This document shows positions 1 through 8,809 of a DNA stretch of 26,919 bases, one piece after another. Position 1 is the stretch's first letter. Each line of letters starts with the position of its first letter. The notes under the pieces are model-generated. The model was not told where the DNA came from. It was given only the letters and a program-made list of their open reading frames with translations, and searched no databases. The translations under genes and the position numbers were made by a program. Source of the stretch: Flavobacteriaceae bacterium (lineage in GTDB: Bacteria; Bacteroidota; Bacteroidia; Flavobacteriales; Flavobacteriaceae); NCBI GenBank assembly GCA_002401385.1, contig NVSY01000005.1:1-26919 (forward strand), written 5' to 3'.

Positions 1-3000
1 TGCGGTTACTTTGATAATGATATCTGCTGTATCTTCTAAAGCTCCATCGGTTAAAGTATAAGTAATCGTGGGTACCGTTCCGTTATAATCAGCTGCTGGT
101 ACAAAAGTCATGGCTCCGCTTGAAGTGATTTTTACGGTTCCTTCTGTAATAGTATGAGTTGTTCCAACTGTATATGTTGCTGATCCAATCTTAAACTCTT
201 TTACTGTTAAGCTAGAGGAATCAATATCTGAATCTAATCCTGAAGTAGCATCTGAATCTGTAATCACATTTCCTGTGATACTCACCGCATCTTCAGCTCC
301 AGTATAGCCATTGTCTTTGGCTATTGGGGCAGTATTTACAGGTGTTATTAGGAGGACTACATATACAATATTAGAGACAGCATTTTCTTCATCTTTAACC
401 CTATATTGAAATTTAAATTTACCGTTAAAATTTTCACTCGGTATAAATTTAAAATCTCCATTAGACTCATACGTTAGTTTTCCCTTCCACGTATCTTTCG
501 GGAGAACAGAAACTAATGCTACTTTTAAATTTTCGGTTAGAGTTTCAATATCACTATCTGTGTTTTTTGCAAAATTATCTGTAATAAAATTAGCCAAAAG
601 TGTTTCGTTTTCTAAAAAAGAATACCTATTTTTATATGCAATTGGCTTATCATTAACAGCATCTATAACTATTCCAATTCTAGCTTCGTTCGAGACTAAA
701 CCTTCATTGTCTTTTATGCTGTATTTTATATCGGCAGTTCCATTAAAGTTGAGTACTGGAGTGAAAATCACTGTTCCTGTTGCAGAAACTTTATAAGAAC
801 CAACATTTGAAATCACTAATGGTGTTCCTGTTTTCCCTGTATTTGTTGCATCCATTGGATCGATTAAAATAACCGTAGCAGTATCAATTGTTCCATCAAC
901 ATCCGTATCGTTTGCTCCAATTGTACCTACTGTTACTGAATGATCTTCTAAAGCTGTATTTGATAAATCATCTTTTGCTACTGGAGCATCGTTTATCTTA
1001 TTTACAGTAATTATCGTTTTCCCATTTGCTGAAATGATTCCGTCAAAAACCGTATATGTAAAGTTTCCTACTGTTGCTGTCCCATCATATTCGGTTGGAG
1101 CATCATAAATCAATCCCGTTAATTCTGCGATTGTTAATGTTTCCGTTCCTGTTAAAGCCGTTCCGTCTGCTTTGGTTACACTTCCTAAACTTGGCAATCC
1201 TGTTACTGTGATTACTAAACTAGAATCCGCTGTATCTACATCCGTTGGAGCTGATAAGCCTAAACTTTTAGCTAAAGCCCCTTCGTCTACATTAATTCTA
1301 GAACTAGGTGCTACTGGAGCATCATTGATTGGTTCTACTGTTATTGTTGATGTTCCACGCCCTGTATAAAACCCATCAAAAACACTATATGCAAATTCAC
1401 CTACGACATTGCCGGTGATGTAATCTGCAGGAGCCTGATACAGTAATCCTTCTAACTGTGAATCTGTTAAATAATCGCCAACCGAAACTACACCTCCATT
1501 TGATAAGGTAATTCTACCCATCTTAGGCATTTTTGTTACTTTAATTATTAAAACATCTCCATCTCTGTCGGATGGAGCGCCTAAAAACAATGAATTATTT
1601 ACACTCTCCTCTTTCACAGTAAAAGAAGTACTGTATACCAATGGCGGTACATTATCTGGTTTTTTATTTAAAGAAATATTCGTTCTCCCATTTACCCTAG
1701 TGGTTCCGTCAAAAACCGTATATGTAAACTTTCCTACGATTGCTGTCCCATCATATTCGGTTGGTGCATTATAAATCAATCCCGTTAATTCTGCGATTGT
1801 TAATGTTTCCGTTCCTGTTAAAGCCGTTCCGTCTGCTTTGGTTACACTTCCTAATGTTGGTAATCCTGTTACTGTGATTACTAAACTAGTTAATGCTGTA
1901 TCCACATCCGTTGGAGCTGATAATTCTAAACTTTTAGCTAAAGTCCCTTCGTTTACATTGATAGTTGAACTTGATACTACTGGTGCTGCCACAATTGTTT
2001 TACTTGTTGCTACAGACTCACATCCTGAATTATTTTTAATCTTTATTTGATATGTTCCTGCCGTTAATCCTGATTTAGAATTACTAGCCTGATAACTTAC
2101 TCCATCATCAAAACTATAGGTATCACTCGAGTTTTGAACCCTTACTGTAATTGTTCCGGTTGTTGCTCCATATAGTATTTCTGTGACTGTTGCTGCTGGT
2201 GTTGTTGGAAAAGCATTAACTGTTATCTTAAAAGGACCTCTTATGCCTTCGCAAGCACCCCCTGTTTTTTGACTTACATAATATGTTGTTTCTCCTAATT
2301 TATCTGTGACAGGACCTGGTATTGCTACTCCTCCTGTTAAAGCAGTGTACCATATTAATTCTGGATGTCCTGTTACTGTTCCTCCTATACAGATACTTAC
2401 AGGATTTAAATTCCCTGGTCTTTCACTATGGGGAAATATTCCTATTATAATCTTAGCTCTAACGGACTCACAAAGATTTGTTTTTGTTTGAGTTACGTAA
2501 TAATTCTTCTTTTCTCCCACGGTTGGCGTTGGAGCTGTTGTACTTCCTGCCCCCCCTGTTTCACCTCCATACCATAATAAATTATCCCCTTTAGCTGTTA
2601 ATTGTTCTGCTGTATCTGAAGAGCAATAGTATATATCCTTAACAACTGGTGCTATTGATAAATCTTTCACAGTCAACTCAACTTCATCAGTAGTTACTTC
2701 TCCACAAGTTCCACTTTCTACAACTGCTCGATATTTTGTATTAGTCGTTAAATTTAGTACTGTTAATGTAGTTGTCGTATTTGAAATATCTAAACTAGAG
2801 GCAAAACCATCAGTTGATGATTGCCATTTCACAATACTTCCTACATTGCCACTTAAAGTTAAGTCCGTACTATTTATCCCTTTACAAACTGCTCCTACTC
2901 CTGTAATTGTTCCTGCCACTGGCAAAGCACTAACAGTCAACATAACCACATCAGTAGTTATTTTCACACAATCATTAAATCTACTCGTTACTACTAACCT

Positions 3001-6000
3001 ATATTTATTTGTTGAATCCGATGATTTTGGTTTTGTTAAAGTTAAAGCTGTTGTTTTTTTACCAGTTATAGGACTCCATGTTCCTTTTCCTAGATTTTGT
3101 ACTTCCCATTGGTAAACAAGCCCAGCTGTATTTGATATAGCTGTATTGGCTTTATAATCTGGAGTTCCATCATCATTAAACACAGTCGTACTTATTGAAG
3201 CTATTTCAGCTGTAAAAGCTACATCCGAACCTAAACAGACACTCTTCGCTGTAGGTTGTATTGTTGTTTCTATTTTAGTTGCTGTGGTTACATATGACGT
3301 TGTTGCTTGAGGAGAATCTGTTACTGTTGGCACTCCGTATCTATCACCTACTCCATCTACGATCGTTCCTAAATTATCCGAACTTCCTCCATTACTACCT
3401 CCAGTAAGTGTTGCTGTTGTTGCTATCTTACTTGCTCCTTCCGTTGCATCAGGGCATCCATCATTATCTGAATCGGTATCTAAATAATCTGGGATTCCAT
3501 CGCCATCAGTATCACAAAGTAATTGTGTTACTTTTATATCATCTAAAGCCAAATCATTACCGTTACCTCCTTCAGCATTATTTATTAATACTATTTGGAC
3601 TTGAGTTCTATTCCCTGGATTAATTGATAATTGATAATTATTCCATTGACCATTTTCTGCAATTTCCCTTTTCACAGAACCCCCGATATCGTTTTTTGTC
3701 ATATCTTGAAAAAGAAATGTAACATTAGGATTAATAAGATTATAACCCCGATCAATTACATTTAAAATCCATAAATCAACCTTTAAATCTACATTTGGAG
3801 TAACATCTAAAGTTCTTCTGTAAAACTCACCTTTTGTATAAGCCGCATTTATAACCATCATTCTACCATCAGTATCTCCCGTATGATCTCCTTGAGTAGT
3901 CCATCCCCGATAAGTAGCTGCGTCTGGTTTTGGATGTTGTACTATTGCATATGTTCCATCGATAGTATTCCCTCCTACTTTATAAGTATAAGTAGTATAA
4001 GGTGTACTTGTTCGCTTTCCAGTTCCAAAATCTTCAAACAGTAAAATTTTCTCAACAACTGAAGTACAATTACTATTTTCAATACTATCTAAAATTCCAT
4101 CATTATCATCATCCAAGTCACAAATATCATTTACACCATCACCGTCTGAATCACTTGCTGTTGGCGTACCATCTGTACTCGCACCAATTTTACACGGATC
4201 ACACGCATCCCCCTGAACACTAGGATCATAAATCTTTGTGAGATCTACATTTATAGAAGGTTTCAGTTTACCCGAATCGGGAGAAGTTTCTAAAAAATCG
4301 TATAAACCATTAGTTCCTACATTTTTATCTGTATTTGAAGTATCAATCCCTGCTTCTGCACTGTCTAAGCATCCATCATCATCAGAGTCCGTGTTTAAAC
4401 TTTGAGTACATATTGGGTCTGTTGGGATTTCTGAAACAGTAATTGCATCTATTGTTACAATATCTGAACTATTCGTTCCTAATTTTATATTTACATTTGC
4501 TGATGTTGCTTTAAAAACAACTTTATAAACAGTCCAATGTGGATCTAAAGCTGCACTATTCTTTAATACACTACTAGGGAAATCTTCCATACTATAAGCA
4601 CTGTAATCCGGGGCATTTCTAGTTAAAATAGTACCTCCTGTAATATTAACATAAGTAGAAGGGCTATAACTAGAGATCGTTCCATCATTTGAATACCTAG
4701 GTAAAAAACCCATTTCATAAATAAATTCGTAATTATCACCTATATTTAAATTTTTTAAATCATTAGATATAGCCTCATCACTTAAGGAAAATATAATAAA
4801 TGCTCCTCCATCTGTAGTCGATTGTTTCACTATTGGATGATAATTATTAGCTCTTGGATCAGAAGAAGCTATATATTGCCCTTGTGTCCAATCTACCGAT
4901 TCATGAAATATCCAATCACCTTTCTTGCCTATATCGTCTCCTATATCTTCATTTTCCGGTTTCATATGATCCTCTAAATGCACTGTATAAAGACTATCGT
5001 CATTAGCTTTTTTTATAGACCAACTCCCTTTAAAATCACCTGTTTCTTTAGTCGTATCATACTCAAAACTCCCACTAGAAGTTAAACTTTTAGGACATTC
5101 TAATTCATCTAAAACACCATCATTGTCATCATCTATATCTATAGAATCGAAAATACCATCACCATCAAAATCACCTTTTATAGTAAATGATATTGCCTTA
5201 CTAAAACAAGGTATAGTTCCATCAAGCCCTTCAAAAGCTACATAATACGTACCTGCTAAAACCTGTTTGCCATTTGGAATTTCACTATCTACACTCGCTG
5301 GTAAAAAATAATACCATTTTATGTTTTTCGTTCCTCTATTTGTGATCGTTGAATTATAGTCACTTAACTTATAAGTTACTTTCCCTACTGCTCCTGTTAC
5401 AGGATTAGCAGTAAACAACGGAGACTCAACACCGGCAGTACAAGGTATTTCAAAAACACTTGTATCTGTAAAACAAGGAGTCCCTGAATCATCCCCTGAA
5501 AAAGCAACATAATATGTACCCGATGAAACAGCTGTAACATCTGTAATTTTATTAGCCCTAGTAGCTGGAGTATCCGTATGCCAACTCACTGTTTTACCTA
5601 ATCCATTAGTAATGGTTGCGTATGTATTTAAGTTGAAAATTATTTGCCCTGTTACTACTGGTACAGGAGATAAAATTGGCTTATCAACACCGGCAGTACA
5701 AGGTATTTCAAAAACACTTGTATCTGTAAAACAAGGAGTCCCTGAATCATACCCTGAAAAAGCAACATAATATGTACCCGATGAAACAGCTGTAACATCT
5801 GTAATTTCATTAGCCCTAGTAGCTGGAGTATCCGTATGCCAACTCACTGTTTTACCAAGTCCATTCGTAATAGTTGCGTATGTATTTAAGTTAAAAACCG
5901 TTTGCCCTATTGCTACTGGCACAGGAGATAAAATTGGCTTATCAACACCTGCCGTACAAGGGTTACATTTTATTGTTTTTATATGAACAGCTATAAGCTT

Positions 6001-6513
6001 TATATCTGACTGAGAAACTCCATTCCAAGCTTGACCTGTTAAACGAAGCCATTTATACCCTTTTCCAGATAGAATATCAGCTCCCACAGGAACCTCAATA
6101 GTAAAACTCCCCTCGGTAATTGTGAAATTAGGTGTTACCACTTTAGAAGTATTAAAGGTAGAAGCAGAACTACCAAACTCTACCATTAATGGAGTCTTAT
6201 ACAAATCGCTCCCTGTAAAAGTAATTACAGAACCTTCTACAAATTCCTCAGCGTACTCTAAGCTTAAAACAGAATTAGCAAAAATATAACTATGTCCATT
6301 AGTAAGACTTTGTGTACCTATCAGATTTTCAACATCATAAATAGTACCTGATATCTTAGTCGCCCCCACAGCATAACCCTCCGTAACCAATACACCATTA
6401 TCACATTGCGCAGACACCAAAGAAGGCAAAAACATAACAGTCATAATTAAAAAAACGTTTATATAGTTCTTTAAAAACAGTTTTTTCTTAATTAAATAGT
6501 AAAAATCCTTCAT
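1..6513 (-). CDS. Giant secreted multi-domain surface protein (adhesin-like), 3' end outside window
   Basis: An open frame with no stop runs from an ATG at 6513 to the window edge (2171 codons, C-terminus missing). An in-frame ATG at 6519 would add Met-Phe. Residues 1-35 look like a Sec signal peptide ending VSA|Q. Residues 190-275 and 276-361 are two nearly identical 86-residue repeats, followed by a divergent third copy to about 446. Thrombospondin type 3 motifs rich in DxDxDG lie near 447-470, 708, 784-810 and 999-1026. Two long segments between them resemble jelly-roll or carbohydrate-binding modules. Ig-like segments with paired cysteines cover about 1090-1505. From about 1510 to 2171 there are cadherin-like or VCBS-like repeats of about 111 residues with NDAPVA linkers. 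In flavobacteria such proteins are usually exported by the type IX system through a C-terminal domain, which would lie off the window. Adhesion is inferred from architecture; a catalytic domain could be in the missing part. Confidence 0.9.
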   Translation of the reverse strand, partial: MKDFYYLIKKKLFLKNYINVFLIMTVMFLPSLVSAQCDNGVLVTEGYAVGATKISGTIYDVENLIGTQSLTNGHSYIFANSVLSLEYAEEFVEGSVITFTGSDLYKTPLMVEFGSSASTFNTSKVVTPNFTITEGSFTIEVPVGADILSGKGYKWLRLTGQAWNGVSQSDIKLIAVHIKTIKCNPCTAGVDKPILSPVPVAIGQTVFNLNTYATITNGLGKTVSWHTDTPATRANEITDVTAVSSGTYYVAFSGYDSGTPCFTDTSVFEIPCTAGVDKPILSPVPVVTGQIIFNLNTYATITNGLGKTVSWHTDTPATRANKITDVTAVSSGTYYVAFSGDDSGTPCFTDTSVFEIPCTAGVESPLFTANPVTGAVGKVTYKLSDYNSTITNRGTKNIKWYYFLPASVDSEIPNGKQVLAGTYYVAFEGLDGTIPCFSKAISFTIKGDFDGDGIFDSIDIDDDNDGVLDELECPKSLTSSGSFEYDTTKETGDFKGSWSIKKANDDSLYTVHLEDHMKPENEDIGDDIGKKGDWIFHESVDWTQGQYIASSDPRANNYHPIVKQSTTDGGAFIIFSLSDEAISNDLKNLNIGDNYEFIYEMGFLPRYSNDGTISSYSPSTYVNITGGTILTRNAPDYSAYSMEDFPSSVLKNSAALDPHWTVYKVVFKATSANVNIKLGTNSSDIVTIDAITVSEIPTDPICTQSLNTDSDDDGCLDSAEAGIDTSNTDKNVGTNGLYDFLETSPDSGKLKPSINVDLTKIYDPSVQGDACDPCKIGASTDGTPTASDSDGDGVNDICDLDDDNDGILDSIENSNCTSVVEKILLFEDFGTGKRTSTPYTTYTYKVGGNTIDGTYAIVQHPKPDAATYRGWTTQGDHTGDTDGRMMVINAAYTKGEFYRRTLDVTPNVDLKVDLWILNVIDRGYNLINPNVTFLFQDMTKNDIGGSVKREIAENGQWNNYQLSINPGNRTQVQIVLINNAEGGNGNDLALDDIKVTQLLCDTDGDGIPDYLDTDSDNDGCPDATEGASKIATTATLTGGSNGGSSDNLGTIVDGVGDRYGVPTVTDSPQATTSYVTTATKIETTIQPTAKSVCLGSDVAFTAEIASISTTVFNDDGTPDYKANTAISNTAGLVYQWEVQNLGKGTWSPITGKKTTALTLTKPKSSDSTNKYRLVVTSRFNDCVKITTDVVMLTVSALPVAGTITGVGAVCKGINSTDLTLSGNVGSIVKWQSSTDGFASSLDISNTTTTLTVLNLTTNTKYRAVVESGTCGEVTTDEVELTVKDLSIAPVVKDIYYCSSDTAEQLTAKGDNLLWYGGETGGAGSTTAPTPTVGEKKNYYVTQTKTNLCESVRAKIIIGIFPHSERPGNLNPVSICIGGTVTGHPELIWYTALTGGVAIPGPVTDKLGETTYYVSQKTGGACEGIRGPFKITVNAFPTTPAATVTEILYGATTGTITVRVQNSSDTYSFDDGVSYQASNSKSGLTAGTYQIKIKNNSGCESVATSKTIVAAPVVSSSTINVNEGTLAKSLELSAPTDVDTALTSLVITVTGLPTLGSVTKADGTALTGTETLTIAELTGLIYNAPTEYDGTAIVGKFTYTVFDGTTRVNGRTNISLNKKPDNVPPLVYSTSFTVKEESVNNSLFLGAPSDRDGDVLIIKVTKMPKMGRITLSNGGVVSVGDYLTDSQLEGLLYQAPADYITGNVVGEFAYSVFDGFYTGRGTSTITVEPINDAPVAPSSRINVDEGALAKSLGLSAPTDVDTADSSLVITVTGLPSLGSVTKADGTALTGTETLTIAELTGLIYDAPTEYDGTATVGNFTYTVFDGIISANGKTIITVNKINDAPVAKDDLSNTALEDHSVTVGTIGANDTDVDGTIDTATVILIDPMDATNTGKTGTPLVISNVGSYKVSATGTVIFTPVLNFNGTADIKYSIKDNEGLVSNEARIGIVIDAVNDKPIAYKNRYSFLENETLLANFITDNFAKNTDSDIETLTENLKVALVSVLPKDTWKGKLTYESNGDFKFIPSENFNGKFKFQYRVKDEENAVSNIVYVVLLITPVNTAPIAKDNGYTGAEDAVSITGNVITDSDATSGLDSDIDSSSLTVKEFKIGSATYTVGTTHTITEGTVKITSSGAMTFVPAADYNGTVPTITYTLTDGALEDTADIIIKVTA
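1040..1956 (-). repeat. Near-identical cadherin-like repeat units separated by a diverged unit
   Basis: The stretch beginning near 1040 recurs 666 bp away near 1706 and runs for about 250 bp with few differences. Both encode a cadherin-like unit with the motifs LSAPTDVDTA, VTGLPxLGSVTKADGTAL and TYTVFDG. The unit between them has the same fold pattern but much lower identity. Confidence 0.85.
5431..5946 (-). repeat. Two tandem 258-bp repeats inside the giant surface protein gene
   Basis: Copy one (5689-5946) and copy two (5431-5688) have an exact 258-bp period, equal to 86 codons. They encode units that begin CTAGVDKPILSPVP and end FEIP and differ at only about six residues. The DNA is also nearly identical at synonymous positions, so the duplication is recent or kept uniform by recombination. 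A diverged third unit follows in the coding direction, at about 5190-5430. Confidence 0.9.
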
Positions 6514-6657
6514 AAACATTCATTTTAATTTTAAAACCAGCTAATAACTATAACTGATGGCTACTGACAATACTTCTATAATAGCATTGTGTTTTTTATT
6601 ATATTAATTTACCTTAACACCCCTTGACCTACAGATGATTACACAATACTAAACAGC

Positions 6658-6685
6658 ATAAAAACCAAGATAAACTCCTGGTTTT
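6658..6685 (-). terminator. Terminator-like hairpin between the LuxR-type gene and the giant gene
   Basis: On the minus strand AAAACCAGGA (6685-6676) pairs with TCTTGGTTTT (6670-6661) with one mismatch around a 5-nt loop, and is followed by T, A, T. The U run is short and the stem is A/T-rich at its base, so efficiency may be partial. It would end transcripts coming from the regulator gene or from the box at 6908-6915. Confidence 0.4.
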
Positions 6686-6900
6686 ATGGTACTATTGTCT
6701 GTTGACACAGAACGGTCAAAAGATGCTAGAACACAAAGATAAAGGCTTAGTGAAAAATAGCCATTCGTGAGGAAACTACGCGTTGATTCCACGATGGCAA
6801 GGGGGAAATTATTCATAAATAAATATTTAGTTATTTATCATGCTAATAATTTCTATTCTTAAAAAAGAATAAAGAATAAAAAGGGAAATAGCAATGATAA
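6658..6900 (-). ncRNA. Candidate structured small RNA or attenuating leader
   Basis: This gap of about 450 bp has no convincing gene. On the minus strand a box matching TAnnTTTG (6915-6908) would start a transcript near 6900. The transcript then contains a bulged hairpin at 6798-6760 (GCCAT/ATGGC, then CGTG/CACG, then GAA/TTC), a short hairpin at 6711-6698 (TCTGT/ACAGA, loop of 4) and a terminator-like hairpin at 6685-6661 followed by a short U run. The stretch is richer in G and C than its flanks. It also contains a 55-codon open frame (6816-6649) with no recognisable domain. I do not recognise an RNA family. It could be an independent small RNA, a leader of the giant gene starting at 6513, or a dispersed repeat. 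Confidence 0.3.
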
Positions 6901-6907
6901 TTGTCAG

Positions 6908-6936
6908 CAAATATAGTATATTTAACTTATGTTAAA
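6908..6936 (-). promoter_or_regulatory. Promoter-like -7 box with overlapping palindrome
   Basis: The minus strand reads TATATTTG at 6915-6908, an exact match to the Bacteroidota TAnnTTTG box. Just upstream lies a perfect inverted repeat, TTTAAC-TTAT-GTTAAA (6921-6936), in the spacer where a repressor could act. No good TTTG-type -33 element is clear. It lies downstream of the LuxR-type gene and reads toward the structured region and the giant gene. Confidence 0.4.
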
Positions 6937-6973
6937 CATACCTATAAATAAGTATTTTAATGAAAAGTTACTT

Positions 6974-7738
6974 TTAAGCTACTGACTGCAAGTATTTCCT
7001 AATCAACTGCGTAACATTCGTCACATTGTACTTACGCATTAAGTTTTGACGGTGCTTATCTACCGTAGTTTTTGCTATAAAAAGCTCTTTAGAAATACCC
7101 AAACTAGTGTGTCCGTTTATTAACAATTGAAGCACCTGGTCTTCTCTTTTAGTCAAAGTAACCCCTGATTTAATCTTAGCATTAATTACGCTTTCCAAAC
7201 ATTTAAGTGAATAACAATCAACTGCTTGCTGTCTTGCATGTTTAATTTCAAAATAGACACCTTGAATTGCATTGGTCATATTTGTAATATCCTGTAAAGT
7301 AACTAAGACAAGAGAAGGCTTTCCTTCCTCATTATTACTAACAGCAACGATACTTCTCAAAAAAGTTATTGGCTTTTTATGTGGATACAATACATTAAGT
7401 CTCAGGTTAAAACTACAAGATCGCAGCGGAATTGTATTGGATATTGAAAATTTTCTTAATTCTTCATTCACCATTTTAATGTTTTCACGCTGTTGCTCTA
7501 CAACATTTTCCATTAAATTTTCCGAATTACAAGTGCTCATACACTTATCTAATGTATTATAGCATTTCTCATAAATACATTGGATATCATTTGACACATC
7601 TAGTAAGATCATAATATCAGGACTTACAGTTTCCACATAAGCATTTACCCAAGATATTATTTCATCTCTTTTCTCTAAATTTAAAGTTGTTTTACGAAAC
7701 AACACTTCTTCTAATGGTGATTCACTACATACAATCAT
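6974..7738 (-). CDS. LuxR-family transcriptional regulator with PAS-like sensor region
   Basis: This 254-residue protein ends in a clear LuxR/GerE helix-turn-helix (residues 195-254). It carries the LTKRE start, the recognition-helix pattern AKTTVDKHRQNLMRKY and the usual spacing. Residues about 100-165 contain a PAS-like stretch (LVTLQDITN), a typical fold for sensing a small ligand or redox signal. There is no receiver domain with a phosphorylatable Asp, so it is probably not a classic response regulator. Residues about 52-70 hold several cysteines (IQCIYEKCYN, then CMSTC), which could bind a metal or sense redox state; this is inference. It lies upstream of the giant surface-protein gene on the same strand and may control it, but nothing in the sequence proves that. 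It is divergent from the metallophosphoesterase gene. Confidence 0.85.
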   Translation of the reverse strand: MIVCSESPLEEVLFRKTTLNLEKRDEIISWVNAYVETVSPDIMILLDVSNDIQCIYEKCYNTLDKCMSTCNSENLMENVVEQQRENIKMVNEELRKFSISNTIPLRSCSFNLRLNVLYPHKKPITFLRSIVAVSNNEEGKPSLVLVTLQDITNMTNAIQGVYFEIKHARQQAVDCYSLKCLESVINAKIKSGVTLTKREDQVLQLLINGHTSLGISKELFIAKTTVDKHRQNLMRKYNVTNVTQLIRKYLQSVA

Positions 7739-7776
7739 AATATGAAAAACAGTGTAATTGAGGATATATTAGTCCA

Positions 7777-7784
7777 CAAATATA
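7777..7784 (-). promoter_or_regulatory. Candidate -7 box for the LuxR-type regulator
   Basis: The minus strand reads TATATTTG, an exact TAnnTTTG match, 38 nt upstream of the regulator's ATG at 7738. The -33 element is not obvious. Confidence 0.45.
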
Positions 7785-7904
7785 GTATTAAAAACATGTG
7801 TACGCACTAAAAAAAGAAACATTTGTTACTTTACACAAAACGAACACACTAAATGTCAATATCTTAATTATATTTCTTTTATTTTAGCAATAAACAAACT
7901 GCTT

Positions 7905-8804
7905 ATGATGCAACATACCATTAGTCTCGCGTTCCAAAGAGCACATTCTCTAAAAATCACTAAAAAATCTAAACTCATTTTATTGAGTGATTGTCATCGA
8001 GGCAACAATAGTTATGCTGATGATTTTTCTCATAACAGTATCATATATGAACATGCTTTATCCGACTATTACCAAAATGGATTTACCTATATTGAACTTG
8101 GTGATGGCATTGAACTCTGGGAAAACAATAAATTCTCAGAAATACTAGCATCTCACAAAAATGTATTTGATTTACTATTAAAATTTCACCAAAGAAAACG
8201 ACTGTATCTGATCTGGGGAAATCACGACATGGTCTTTAAAAACAAAAAAAATGTATCCAAAATCCTTGGGAGTTATTTTAATAAAGACACGAACAAAACG
8301 GAGCCTCTATTTAAGGATTTAAACTATTATGAATCCCTGGAATTAAAAATTAAAGATTTAGAAAAAACAATCTTCCTCATGCATGGACATCAAGCTGATT
8401 TTTTCAATTATTACTGTTGGAAACTCAGTCGGTTTTTAGTGCGTTATTTATGGAAACCCTTACAACTCATCGGTTATAACGACCCTACAAGTCCTGCAAA
8501 AAATCACAAAGAATTAATAAAAGTAGAAAAGAGAATCAAAAAGTGGATTCAGCACAATAAAAATCAAATGGTGATCACCGGTCACACACATCGCCCTAGA
8601 TTTCCTGCGCCCAATGAATTGCCCTATTTTAATGATGGTAGTTGTGTACACCCAAAATCCATCACTGGTTTGGAAATTGTAGCTTTGGAGATCTCTTTAA
8701 TAAAATGGGAAACAATCACCCATAAAGATGGCACCGTAAAAATAGAAAAAACCATTATTGAAGGCCCTTCCCCTCTTAGTTTGTATCTTAAAGGTGAGAA
8801 ATGA
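7905..8804 (+). CDS. Calcineurin-like metallophosphoesterase
   Basis: The 299-residue protein shows the full metal-ligand set of the family in order: SDCHRG near residue 29 (D-x-H), ELGDGIELWE near 66, GNHD near 105, HGH near 161 and GHTHRP near 226. Such proteins use two metal ions to cleave phosphate mono- or diesters or pyrophosphates. The arrangement is reminiscent of LpxH-like UDP-2,3-diacylglucosamine hydrolases, but the protein is longer and I cannot assign the substrate. There is no signal peptide, so it is probably cytosolic. Two consecutive ATG codons open the frame. The gene is divergent from the LuxR-type regulator, and its stop lies only 5 bp from the stop of radA on the other strand. 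Confidence 0.85.
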   Translation: MMQHTISLAFQRAHSLKITKKSKLILLSDCHRGNNSYADDFSHNSIIYEHALSDYYQNGFTYIELGDGIELWENNKFSEILASHKNVFDLLLKFHQRKRLYLIWGNHDMVFKNKKNVSKILGSYFNKDTNKTEPLFKDLNYYESLELKIKDLEKTIFLMHGHQADFFNYYCWKLSRFLVRYLWKPLQLIGYNDPTSPAKNHKELIKVEKRIKKWIQHNKNQMVITGHTHRPRFPAPNELPYFNDGSCVHPKSITGLEIVALEISLIKWETITHKDGTVKIEKTIIEGPSPLSLYLKGEK

Positions 8805-8809
8805 GAAAA

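Noticed and set aside
560..4223. Several plus-strand open frames of 60-90 codons, such as 560-796, 2846-3115 and 4002-4223.
   Set aside because: They lie antisense to the long uninterrupted minus-strand frame with clear domains, and their products are low-complexity mirrors of its repeats.
6649..6816. A 55-codon minus-strand open frame in the intergenic region.
   Set aside because: No recognisable domain or family. It overlaps the hairpins and the terminator-like stem, so RNA structure explains the sequence better. I keep it only as a note in the RNA entry.
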